Assembly (NCBI GenBank): GCA_030044105.1
Contig: JASHWL010000158.1
Location: 1 to 11,891, forward strand
Length of the DNA stretch: 11,891 nucleotides
From: Thermoplasmata archaeon
Lineage (GTDB): Archaea; Thermoplasmatota; Thermoplasmata; Lutacidiplasmatales; UBA184
Reading direction: 5' to 3'
Shown: piece by piece, positions 5,691-11,891 of the stretch
How the letters are laid out: every line of letters begins with the position of its first letter
Position numbering within the stretch: the stretch's first letter is position 1
The notes under the pieces: generated by a model
Seen by the model: only the letters and a program-made list of their open reading frames with translations
What the model was told of the DNA's origin: nothing
Database searches by the model: none
Position numbers and translations under genes: made by a program

Positions 5691-5793
5691 TCGTGGCGAT
5701 CGAGCTCAAAGAAACCGCCCGCCAGCCGCTCGGCCCCGGAGCTGTCGCCCGGAGAGAAAAACCGGATAAGACCTGGGGCATTACAGGGGTAGA

Positions 5794-6318
5794 ATGCAGA
5801 TCTCGGTCTTCGTCGGGGTCAGCCTCGACGGGTTCATCGCCCGAAAAGACCTGAGCTTCGACATTCTACCGGAGGCGGACTATGACCGCAACGGCTTCGG
5901 CGAGTTCGTCGCCACGGTAGATGCCCACGTGATCGGCCGGAGGACCTTCGATTGGGCGGCCGGGCGACCGAAGTGGCCGTACCAGAAGCCGGCGATCGTC
6001 CTGAGCAGGACCCCCGCCAAGGTGAGAGTTCCGACCGGAGTGGATTGCACGGTGACCTCGGAAGCTCCGGAGCAGGTCGTGGCCCGACTCTCCGGACTCG
6101 GAGTGAGCCATCTCTACGTCGATGGAGGGGAGACGATCCAGCGCTTCCTCAGGGCCGATCTGGTCGACCGCATCATCATCAACCGGTACCCGGTCCTCAT
6201 CGGGGAAGGAATTCCTCTCTTCGGGGCGTTGGCGCACGACCTTCGGGTCCAGCACGTGAGAACCGAGGTCTTTCCGAAGGGTTTGGTGAAGTCCGAGTAC
6301 CGAGTGGACCGTCGATAG
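5794..6318 (+). CDS. Dihydrofolate-reductase-family protein (RibD C-terminal-like)
   Basis: A 174-residue protein of the DHFR/RibD-C fold. The N-terminal strand MQISVFVGVSLDGFIAR is typical, as are HVIGRRTFD and, in the second half, HLYVDGGETIQRFL followed by VDRIIINRYPVLIGEGIPLF. The VDGG motif contacts NADPH in related enzymes. Such stand-alone proteins (YyaP/YwjB-like) are presumed NADPH-dependent reductases, and most lack a proven substrate. The ATG at 5794 begins exactly at the first strand; GGATAAGACC about 26 bases upstream may be a weak promoter. It is the only gene between repeats E and F. Confidence 0.88.
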   Translation: MQISVFVGVSLDGFIARKDLSFDILPEADYDRNGFGEFVATVDAHVIGRRTFDWAAGRPKWPYQKPAIVLSRTPAKVRVPTGVDCTVTSEAPEQVVARLSGLGVSHLYVDGGETIQRFLRADLVDRIIINRYPVLIGEGIPLFGALAHDLRVQHVRTEVFPKGLVKSEYRVDRR

Positions 6319-6421
6319 CGGCCGAGCCGCTCGAGGAGTCCTCTTCGCGTACCTTTGCTCGGGACTGGATCCCTCCCGGGCCTTCGGAGTTCGACCTCCT
6401 CCCCGGCGCGTCGAGCTGAAC

Positions 6422-6461
6422 CGGGCGGTCGGGTTCGAAGCCCGGCGGGCCCGTGACACCT
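6422..6461 (+). repeat. tRNA 3'-end repeat, copy F (core 6435-6454)
   Basis: 19 of 20 bases match the core (TCGAAGCCC instead of TCGAATCCC). The T-arm TCGGG-TTCGAAG-CCCGG is complete. CGGGC (6422-6426) on the left can pair with GCCCG (6449-6453) as a shortened acceptor-like stem. The right flank GTGACAC and what follows is shared with copies A and D. Confidence 0.75.
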
Positions 6462-6735
6462 TCCTCTTGGAGCCCACGCCGGCGGCTTCCACGGGACGGC
6501 GGGAGGAGGCTGGTCAACTCCTGGGCGCGTCGGCGGGCGATTGTCCACGACCGGAAGACGCGGGAACTGGCCCGCGATCCATTCGGAATGGGAACCGGCG
6601 ATCCTGGAAGGCGAGGTACGGGAGGTTCTCCGGACTCTGTTCGACGCGCGGGTTCGTTGCGTCGTCAGCTCGTCTCCCTGCGGGGGGCTGAAGGATCAGG
6701 GAATCCGGCCAGACGTGGGGGGCGGGAAACGTAAC
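6462..6735 (+). pseudogene. Second decayed DNA methyltransferase N-terminal fragment
   Basis: From about 6565 the frame reads NWPAIHSEWEPAILEGEVRE then VLRTLFDARVRCVVS, then SSPCGGLKDQGIRPDVGGGK. This matches a DNA methylase N-terminus including the region around catalytic motif IV, normally TSPPYWGLRDYG; here SPPY has become SSPC, so catalysis would be lost. It extends further than the related fragment after repeat A, which stops before this motif. No downstream methylase domain follows; the VOC gene begins at 6762. A short protein from an ATG at 6541 is possible on paper, but I regard this as a relic. Confidence 0.65.
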
Positions 6736-6761
6736 CTTCGAAGCGCACCTCGCATCGGCCC

Positions 6762-7139
6762 ATGCGGGTCAAGGGCGTGGCCTGGGTTGGGGTAAAAACA
6801 ACCAGTGTGAAGGTATCGGCCCAGCTCTTCGAGCAGGTTCTGGGCCTTCGAGCGATTCGGAGGGACAGGAGCTTCGCGGCGTTTCGCTTGCCGGATGGCG
6901 GTGCCCTAGAGTTGTTCGGGCCGGAGGGACCAGATGGACCCGAACAGTTCCGGGCGAACAAGGTCGCGGTCGGGTTCCTGGTCGAGGACATCGACGCCGC
7001 GTGCCAGGAGCTCAGGTCTGCCGATGTCGAGCTTGTGGGTCAGCTCCACCGGGATCCCCGGACCGGCTATGCCTGGCAGCACTTCCGGGGACCCGATGGC
7101 GTGCTCTATGAGCTGACCTACGATCCGACGCACCCCTAG
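6762..7139 (+). CDS. VOC (glyoxalase/bleomycin-resistance) superfamily protein
   Basis: A 125-residue protein with the paired beta-alpha-beta-beta-beta modules of the vicinal-oxygen-chelate fold. Module one reads VAWVGVKTTSVKVSAQLFEQ VLGLR ... GALELFG, and module two VGFLVEDIDAACQELRSADV ... WQHFRGPDGVLYEL. Glutamates at ALELF and at YEL near the end are candidate metal ligands, but the first-strand histidine or glutamine usual in metal-binding members looks replaced by valine, so metal binding is uncertain. Members include glyoxalase I, dioxygenases and antibiotic-binding proteins; the role here is unknown. The ATG at 6762 starts at the first strand. Confidence 0.85.
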   Translation: MRVKGVAWVGVKTTSVKVSAQLFEQVLGLRAIRRDRSFAAFRLPDGGALELFGPEGPDGPEQFRANKVAVGFLVEDIDAACQELRSADVELVGQLHRDPRTGYAWQHFRGPDGVLYELTYDPTHP

Positions 7140-7153
7140 CGAGGGTGCGAGAC

Positions 7154-7177
7154 CGAAGAATCCCATGCTGGGTCCAG
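7154..7177 (+). repeat. Very degenerate tRNA 3'-end-like sequence (candidate copy I)
   Basis: CGAAGAATCCCATGCTGGGT followed by CCAG can be aligned with the core by allowing a small insertion (GAATCCC, then GGGTCC for GGGCCC). It lies 15 bases after the VOC stop, where a repeat would complete the one-cassette-per-repeat pattern. The match alone would not be convincing. Confidence 0.2.
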
Positions 7178-7365
7178 CCGGACCTTTGGCAACCGCAAGG
7201 AGACGGCCGGTTCCCCTCGGCCCGACGTCGTTGACTGACGGGCACGCACCTTAGCGGATCTGTGACGGACAAGCTTCTCGAACCGCCGCTCATGGACCTC
7301 GATGCACTCGACGGTCTCCTGGAGGTAGATGTTCTTCAACCGTCTGTCGGTAGAAATGTAGAAAC

Positions 7366-7388
7366 ATCTATTTGGTAGAGCACTCTAC
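7366..7388 (+). promoter_or_regulatory. Promoter and probable operator of the second vapBC pair
   Basis: ATCTATTTGG is a TATA-like box centred about 26 bases before the ATG at 7397. It runs directly into a perfect inverted repeat GTAGAG-CA-CTCTAC (7375-7388), which lies between the box and the start codon and would block initiation if bound. Autoregulation is inferred. Confidence 0.55.
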
Positions 7389-7396
7389 TTAATGTC

Positions 7397-7672
7397 ATGG
7401 CGACGTCCGTGAAGATGCTCCCTCGCGACAAGGAGCGGCTGGACCGTCTGCAGGGGGAAATCACAGTGCACCGGGGCCGTCGCCTTCCGCAGCAGGCCGT
7501 CCTCGCGTGGCTGCTGGACCTCGGCGAGGCCCAGCAGCGTCGCTGGTCAAACGACTCCGACCGTCCAATGAACCCACGCGAGATCGCGGGCCTCCGCCGT
7601 CTGGTCGTGCGTACCGGGATCACAACCCGGGAAGAGGAGATCGACGAGACGATCGCGAGGGCCGTACGGTGA
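7397..7672 (+). CDS. vapB: VapB-type antitoxin, likely ribbon-helix-helix (second copy)
   Basis: A 91-residue protein. The first ~43 residues (SVKMLPRDKERLDRLQGEIT, then GRRLPQQAVLAWLLDLGE) fit a ribbon-helix-helix-like DNA-binding domain: a short strand, then two helices. The acidic tail (TGITTREEEIDETIARAVR) should contact the toxin. It is a different fold from the AbrB-type VapB near 4000, so the two VapBC cassettes were probably acquired separately. Its TGA overlaps the vapC start by four bases. The antitoxin role follows mostly from the position and the PIN partner. Confidence 0.75.
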   Translation: MATSVKMLPRDKERLDRLQGEITVHRGRRLPQQAVLAWLLDLGEAQQRRWSNDSDRPMNPREIAGLRRLVVRTGITTREEEIDETIARAVR

Positions 7673-8088
7673 CGGTCCTCCTCGACACCGGAGTGATCTT
7701 CGCATTTCTCCATGCGGACGACGCCCGACATGAGGATGCGATGGGGCTCGTTTCTCGGATCGCCCGGCGGGAGTTCGGAAAGCCGTTCGTCTCCGATCAT
7801 GTCATCGATGAACTGTTCATGCTGGCTCGGGCACGGACACGGTCCGCGGACCTCGAGGAGTCGCTCCGGCGTTTCCTCCCGCTGCCGACGCCGGGGCTCC
7901 GCGGGCTAACGGCGGTATCACTTGGGGTGGCCGTCTTAGAACCCGCTTGGGAAGAGTACCGGAGGTTCCGGGATCAGGGTCTCAGTTTCACGGATGCATC
8001 CCTGATCGCGACCTTGCGAGAGATGAGGATCGACTACCTGGCAACGTACGATGGTCGTCTAGCTCGACTGGTCCCCCACGCGGAATAG
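7669..8088 (+). CDS. vapC: VapC-type PIN-domain toxin (second copy)
   Basis: A 139-residue PIN-domain protein beginning VTVLLDTGVIFAFL (GTG start). Expected active-site residues are D6, E48 in SDHVIDELFML, D109 in LSFTDASLIAT and D128 in YLATYDGRL. The GTGA overlap with the preceding vapB indicates translational coupling. The sequence is not close to that of the first VapC, although both carry the PIN signature. Target RNA unknown. The gene ends 48 bases before repeat G, the last repeat of the array. Confidence 0.88.
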   Translation: MTVLLDTGVIFAFLHADDARHEDAMGLVSRIARREFGKPFVSDHVIDELFMLARARTRSADLEESLRRFLPLPTPGLRGLTAVSLGVAVLEPAWEEYRRFRDQGLSFTDASLIATLREMRIDYLATYDGRLARLVPHAE

Positions 8089-8135
8089 AGGGTCCGCCGT
8101 CGCACCCCCCGGAGTAGCCGAGGGTGACCACGGCG

Positions 8136-8155
8136 TCGAATCCCGGCGGGCCCGT
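8136..8155 (+). repeat. tRNA 3'-end repeat, copy G (right-hand end of array)
   Basis: 20 of 20 bases match the core; the left flank (CCACGGCG) does not complete a T-stem. It lies between the second vapC and the stop of the minus-strand NiCoT gene. No further copy is visible to the right, so it probably marks the right boundary of the accessory array. Confidence 0.8.
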
Positions 8156-8208
8156 ACCCCGAACAAGGAATCCCGCCACCGAGCGGCCGTGGTCGACGGG
8201 GCCCGGAC

Positions 8209-9384
8209 CTAGGTCGATTCGAGCGGAACGGTGGACTCGGGCGAGGGGAGCTCCGAAGGCATCGGGGGCTTGGCGAAGCCCACCTGCTCGAGGTGCTTCC
8301 ACCGATAGATGGCGATCGAGACCGCCCAGCTGCCCACGAACAACAGGATGATGATGATCCCGCACCACCCCCAGATCTCGATGCCGTCCGGCCCGTTCGA
8401 GTTGTTCAGCCAGTTCATGGTAGTCCAGAACCCGAACGGACCGCCCGACAGGTGGAGCTCCGAGGCCAGCACGCCCAGGAGCTCGATCGTCCCGATCACC
8501 ACGGCAACGATGACCGAGATCACGGTTATCGTGAGGTTGTAGTAGACCTTCCGGATCGGTCGGAGGAAAGCCCATCCGTACGCGAACCGCATCCCGAAGC
8601 CGTCGGTGGTGTCGGTCAGCACCATCCCGCAGGTGAACATGAACGGCAGCACCATCACCATCCAGAGCGGGAAGTGGGCGGCCGCGGTCGCCGTCGTGAC
8701 CGTGATCGCGATCAGCGCGACCTCCGAGGCCGTGTCGAACCCCAGCCCGAAGAGCACCCCGATGGGGTAGATCTGCCATGGCTCGTTGACGAACCGGAAC
8801 AGCTTGCCGAAGTAGCGGTTCATGAAGCCGCGCTTCAGCAGGGTCTCGTCGAGCTTCTTCTGATCCAGCGCCCCCGAGCGGAGGGCCCTGAAGATCAGAT
8901 AGATCTCCCAGAAGATCAGGAAGTTGATCAGCGCGATGACGTAGAGGAACGCGCCCGAGATCAGGGTCCCCAGCACCGCGCCGTCCGCTTCGAACGCCGG
9001 AAGGTTGCTGGCGATGAACCGGGTGGCGACGACCAGGACGGCGATCATCGCGACGACGATCGTCGAATGCCCGAGCGAGAACCACGTCCCGACGGTCGTC
9101 GGGCGCTTGTCCTGCTGGATCAGCTTCCGCGTGGTGTTGTCGATCGCGCAGATGTGGTCGGCGTCCACACCGTGGCGCAGGCCGAGCGTGTAGGCGAGGA
9201 TGCCCAACGCCCAGAAGATGGCGTACTGGGTCCCGATCCAGAAGGTGGCGTAGATACCAATCCCGGTCGCCGCGGCGATGGCCACGTAGATCAGGACGAC
9301 CTTGACCCACTCGGCGCGAGAGAGCACGAACGGGTTCCGGACCTCCGTGAGCGGATTGGGAGCGTTCGCGGAAGCCGTCGTCAC
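8209..9384 (-). CDS. NiCoT family nickel/cobalt permease
   Basis: A 391-residue integral membrane protein with about eight hydrophobic segments. The NiCoT signature HX4DH is in RHGVDADHICAID (H71, D76, H77) in the second membrane segment. Other family motifs are FSLGHSTIV, FGLGFDTASEVALI and GMVLTDTTDGFGM. The family (HoxN, NixA, NhlF) takes up Ni2+ and/or Co2+ driven by the ion gradient; metal preference cannot be read, but the neighbouring nikR points to nickel. I prefer the GTG at 9384, about 26 bases downstream of TTTTAGG on the minus strand; in-frame GTG 9396 and TTG 9402 are alternatives. Nickel could serve enzymes such as hydrogenase or urease elsewhere in the genome. Confidence 0.93.
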   Translation of the reverse strand: MTTASANAPNPLTEVRNPFVLSRAEWVKVVLIYVAIAAATGIGIYATFWIGTQYAIFWALGILAYTLGLRHGVDADHICAIDNTTRKLIQQDKRPTTVGTWFSLGHSTIVVAMIAVLVVATRFIASNLPAFEADGAVLGTLISGAFLYVIALINFLIFWEIYLIFRALRSGALDQKKLDETLLKRGFMNRYFGKLFRFVNEPWQIYPIGVLFGLGFDTASEVALIAITVTTATAAAHFPLWMVMVLPFMFTCGMVLTDTTDGFGMRFAYGWAFLRPIRKVYYNLTITVISVIVAVVIGTIELLGVLASELHLSGGPFGFWTTMNWLNNSNGPDGIEIWGWCGIIIILLFVGSWAVSIAIYRWKHLEQVGFAKPPMPSELPSPESTVPLEST

Positions 9385-9406
9385 ATCCCGGCCCACGGCC
9401 AATGGG

Positions 9407-9416
9407 GCCTAAAACC
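9407..9416 (-). promoter_or_regulatory. TATA-like box of the NiCoT gene
   Basis: On the minus strand GGTTTTAGGC is centred about 26 bases before the GTG at 9384. It lies directly beside the inverted repeat at 9421-9444. Confidence 0.45.
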
Positions 9417-9420
9417 TTGG

Positions 9421-9444
9421 GGTGTTTTCGACGAACGTAACACC
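9421..9444. promoter_or_regulatory. Probable NikR operator
   Basis: GGTGTT and AACACC form a perfect inverted repeat with six-base arms and a 12-base spacer, in the gap between the divergent NiCoT and nikR genes and next to the NiCoT TATA-like box. From memory, GTGTTA/TAACAC-type half-sites have been predicted for NikR in some lineages, and the right half here reads GTAACACC. A dimeric regulator repressing the permease when nickel is plentiful would fit. Confidence 0.5.
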
Positions 9445-9517
9445 GCGGTACCTGGCGCGCGCGAGGCGAGCCGCACCGTTATCAGCGGCTCGTAGCTCGC
9501 CAGGTCGCCGAGGCGGC

Positions 9518-10099
9518 ATGGCGAGAGACGTCCGACGGCCCGATCCACCGGGGCGTGGTACGGATGCGGCGCATCGCGGGCGCAAGCGGAAGGAGAAGTA
9601 CGTCGTCCGGCTGGGCGTTTCGCTGGATCCGGACCTCCTGGCCCTGCTCGACGGATGGGTCCGGGAACGGAACTCCCCGAGCCGCTCGGACGCGATCCGC
9701 GCCCTCATCCGGAAGGAACTCGCGGAGCACGAACTCGGCGATCCCGACTCGGACTCGGTGGCGAGCGTCCTCCTGATCTACCGGCACGACGCGCCCAACG
9801 TCCTCCGACGTCTGACCGCCGTCGAACATCGCTGGGGGGTGCACGTGAGGTCGTCCTCCCACGTCCACCTGGAGGGAGGGTCCTGCATGCAACTCATCGG
9901 ATTGGTCGGCAAGCGGGACGAGGTGGTCAACGCGGCCGAGGACCTGCGGGGGGTCAAGGGCATCGCGTTCGGCCGGTACTCGCTCGGGACCCCGGCCGTC
10001 GCCGGCGGAACGACGGGGCATCGCCACCCGCACCACATGGACGCCGCCGCCTCAGAGTCGAGATCACGGCCGCTCGTCGACTCCGAGTCCGCCGCCTGA
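9518..10099 (+). CDS. nikR: NikR-type nickel-responsive transcriptional regulator
   Basis: A 193-residue protein, longer than typical NikR (about 130-150) because of both tails. After a basic 26-residue leader, residues 28-70 form a ribbon-helix-helix DNA-binding domain (VVRLGVSLDPDLLALLDGWV, then SRSDAIRALIRKELAEHE). Residues about 80-160 form the ACT-like metal-binding domain. All four high-affinity nickel ligands align with the E. coli protein (H76, H87, H89, C95) as H104, H115, H117 and C123, in EHRWGVH and SSHVHLEGGSC. The C-terminal tail holds GHRHPHHM, a possible extra metal-binding stretch. The ATG at 9518 follows AGGCGG. Divergent from the NiCoT gene, it probably represses uptake when nickel is sufficient. 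Confidence 0.93.
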   Translation: MARDVRRPDPPGRGTDAAHRGRKRKEKYVVRLGVSLDPDLLALLDGWVRERNSPSRSDAIRALIRKELAEHELGDPDSDSVASVLLIYRHDAPNVLRRLTAVEHRWGVHVRSSSHVHLEGGSCMQLIGLVGKRDEVVNAAEDLRGVKGIAFGRYSLGTPAVAGGTTGHRHPHHMDAAASESRSRPLVDSESAA

Positions 10100-10174
10100 C
10101 CCCGCTCGCGCACCGCGCGGGCCGTCGGGTCGGATATCGACAGAAGGGACCGCGCGGCGGCTCCGCGGATCCGG

Positions 10175-11891
10175 TTAGAGAACGCGGACGGCTTCGAGGT
10201 TCAAGGGCGCTTGCGTGGCGATCCCGAACCTGCGGTGGAGGCTCGAGGCCAGGTCCACGGCCCGCGACTCCTCTCCGTGGTTCACGAGGATCTGGCGCGG
10301 CCGCGGATCGAGGTTGCCGACGTAGTTCATGAGCTGGTTGCGGTCCGAGTGCCCCGAGAACCCTTCGACGGTGGCGATCTCGACGCGCACGGGTACCGAG
10401 ACGGGCCGCCCGCCATCGACGTACGACGCTTCGGCGAGACCCCGCTGCAGCCGGCGGCCGAAGGTACCCTCGGCCTGATAGCCGACGAACAGCAGCGCGT
10501 TCGAGGGGTTCGGCGCCCATCCACGGAAGTACTCCATCACGGGGCCTCCGCTCATCATGCCCGACGTCGCGAGGACGACGCACGGCTCCGGGGAGTCCAG
10601 TACTTCCGACCGCATGTGCGGCGAGTCGATCCGACGGAAGATCTCGGAGAGGAACGGGTTGTCCCCCTGCTGGAAGATCTGGGTCCGGAGCTGAGTGTTC
10701 AGGAACTCCGGGTAGGCCGTGTGGATGGCGGTCGCCTCGAAAATCATGCCGTCCAAGTAGACGGGCACCCGGGGGACCTTGCCCTCCCGCATGCCCTGTT
10801 CGAGCACGAGCATCATCTCCTGCGATCGTCCGACCGCAAAGACCGGGACGAGGAGCTTCCCTCCCCGACCGAGGACGGTGCTCGCGTAGGCGCAGAACTC
10901 GTCGGTGGCCTGCTGGCGACTGGGCTGCACGTTCCGCGCCCCGCCGTACGTCGACTCGATCACGAGGGTGTCCAGACGGGGGAACCTCGTGTTCGCCGGG
11001 TCGAAGAGCCAGGTCCGTTCGTACTTCATGTCGCCCGTGAAGGCGATGTTGTGATCCCCTTGGCCGAGGTGGAAGTGGCAGATGGAGGAGCCGAGGATGT
11101 GGCCGGCGTTGTGCATGGTGAGGCGGATGTCCGGGGCGATGTCGGTGGTCTCGCCCCAGCGGAGCGGAATCGTCCGCCAAACGAGCTCGCGGACCTGCGC
11201 CGAGTCGTAGAGGCCGCGGCGGGCCTCCTGGTTGACGACCTTGATCGCGTCGAGGAGCATGAGCGTCATCAGGTCGCGCGTGGGGGCGGTGCAGTAGATC
11301 GGGCCCTTGTACCCGTACTTGAGCAGGACCGGGACGAGGCCGCAGTGGTCGAGGTGGGCGTGGGTGACGACGACGGCGTCGAGCGAATCGAGCGGCAGGA
11401 GCTCGGGGGCGTTGAAGAACGGGGTGCGGTCCGACCCGGGATCGATGCCGCAGTCGATCAGGACCTTCGAGTTCTGGGTCGTGAGCAGGTGGGCGCTCCG
11501 GCCGACCTCGCGATAGCCTCCGAGCGCGGTGTTGCGCGCCCACAGCTTCTCGGGGAGCGGGTCCCGGGCGATCCGGATCCCGACCTTCTTGAGGAACGAG
11601 CGGCGGTCGTCGAACGAGTTCCGGAGGTGGATGCGCACCTCCTCGACGGTCTTGGAGGGGATCGGGGGCGTCCGGACGACGGTCGGCACCCAGCCGATCT
11701 TGCGTTTGAGATCGTTCAGGACCGAGCCGCCGCGCCCGATCGCCGCGCCGGGGTTCGCGGCCTCGATCGTGACCTCGCCGGTCTCGGGTTCGAAGAACAG
11801 CTGGTTGATCTCCGCCTCGGCGGGGATCAGGTCGCGGATGTTCTTCTCGGCCTCCTTGGGATCGATCAGGGTCGTCGGGTCGCTGCGGACG
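10175..11891 (-). CDS. Archaeal CPSF-type KH/metallo-beta-lactamase/beta-CASP ribonuclease (aCPSF1), 5' truncated
   Basis: 571 codons are visible and the frame is open at the window end, so about 60 N-terminal residues are probably missing; a GTG at 11689 is internal, not the start. A KH domain precedes it (EVTIEAANPGAAIGRGGSVL then KIGWVPTVVRTPPIPS, with the GxxG loop IGRGGS). The metallo-beta-lactamase core has GGYREVGRSAHLL, the HxHxDH zinc motif VTHAHLDHCGLVP (residues 177-182), AGHILGSS and TGDMKYE. The beta-CASP part has VIESTYG, LATSGMMSGGP, EGFSGHSD and ILVNHGEE. In archaea this conserved enzyme cleaves RNA 3' ends and drives transcription termination. It ends in NLEAVRVL and faces nikR, with about 75 bases between the two stop codons. 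Confidence 0.95.
   Translation of the reverse strand, partial: VRSDPTTLIDPKEAEKNIRDLIPAEAEINQLFFEPETGEVTIEAANPGAAIGRGGSVLNDLKRKIGWVPTVVRTPPIPSKTVEEVRIHLRNSFDDRRSFLKKVGIRIARDPLPEKLWARNTALGGYREVGRSAHLLTTQNSKVLIDCGIDPGSDRTPFFNAPELLPLDSLDAVVVTHAHLDHCGLVPVLLKYGYKGPIYCTAPTRDLMTLMLLDAIKVVNQEARRGLYDSAQVRELVWRTIPLRWGETTDIAPDIRLTMHNAGHILGSSICHFHLGQGDHNIAFTGDMKYERTWLFDPANTRFPRLDTLVIESTYGGARNVQPSRQQATDEFCAYASTVLGRGGKLLVPVFAVGRSQEMMLVLEQGMREGKVPRVPVYLDGMIFEATAIHTAYPEFLNTQLRTQIFQQGDNPFLSEIFRRIDSPHMRSEVLDSPEPCVVLATSGMMSGGPVMEYFRGWAPNPSNALLFVGYQAEGTFGRRLQRGLAEASYVDGGRPVSVPVRVEIATVEGFSGHSDRNQLMNYVGNLDPRPRQILVNHGEESRAVDLASSLHRRFGIATQAPLNLEAVRVL

Noticed and set aside
7136..7339. Minus-strand frame beginning KNIYLQETVECIEVHERRFE upstream of the second vapB
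   Set aside because: The first 30 residues look somewhat helical and protein-like, but the rest is low-complexity, the start would be TTG, and no family is recognised.
380..8155. A CRISPR array
   Set aside because: Repeats are 0.8-2 kb apart with genes between them, not 25-45 bases apart, and there are no cas genes.
380..8155. A classical bacterial-type integron
   Set aside because: No intI gene is in the window, and the repeats do not show the paired R and L boxes of attC. The similarity is one of layout only.
10100..10174. A terminator between the convergent nikR and aCPSF1 genes
   Set aside because: The 75 bases are GC-rich, with no T-run and no clear hairpin on either strand.
7988..11543. 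Long frames opposite or out of frame with the NiCoT, nikR and aCPSF1 genes (for example 7988-9310, 8293-9495, 9954-11543)
   Set aside because: They are shadows in GC-rich DNA with biased composition (runs of R, D, G, H, P); the competing frames have clear family motifs.

Overview
The window looks archaeal and GC-rich. The best evidence is an archaeal aCPSF1-type KH/beta-CASP ribonuclease at the right end. Beside it is a NikR-type nickel regulator facing a NiCoT transporter. Several genes also start with GTG about 25 bases downstream of an AT-rich TATA-like box, as expected for leaderless archaeal transcripts. A high-GC Thermoplasmatota-like euryarchaeon is my guess only; nothing here fixes the lineage.

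The window has two parts. From about 8160 to the end there are ordinary, closely packed chromosomal genes: a nickel/cobalt permease (minus), nikR (plus) with a likely operator between them, and the 5'-truncated aCPSF1 gene (minus).

From 1 to about 8155 there is an accessory array. Seven near-identical copies of a 20-base sequence, TCGAATCCCGGCGGGCCCGT (cores at 385, 2454, 3539, 4324, 5619, 6435 and 8136), all lie on the plus strand and all outside intact genes. The sequence is the T-loop to acceptor 3' end of a tRNA gene, but no complete tRNA is present. Two weaker look-alikes lie at 1537 and about 7157. Between successive copies sits essentially one small gene or one toxin-antitoxin pair: PEBP-like protein; zinc-ribbon MntA/HepT; DUF5680 protein; Nudix hydrolase; VapBC (the only minus-strand cassette); SDR oxidoreductase; DHFR/RibD-like reductase; VOC protein; and a second VapBC. 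In all but the minus-strand VapBC, the repeat follows the 3' end of the gene. Most cassettes show a plausible promoter of their own.

Remnants point to how the array may have formed. A tyrosine-recombinase C-terminus (LGH...TTLRY) lies just before the copy at 5619, and two decayed N-terminal pieces of a DNA methyltransferase follow the copies at 385 and 6435. My reading is serial integration, or cassette-like exchange, at a tRNA 3' end. This would give an integron-like array with tRNA-derived recombination sites, whose intact tRNA (and perhaps an active integrase) should lie left of the window. The sequence layout is observed; the mechanism is inferred.

The cargo is typical of island genes: three toxin-antitoxin pairs, each with an inverted repeat near its promoter, plus small metabolic and housecleaning enzymes. 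No pathway obviously joins the cassettes.
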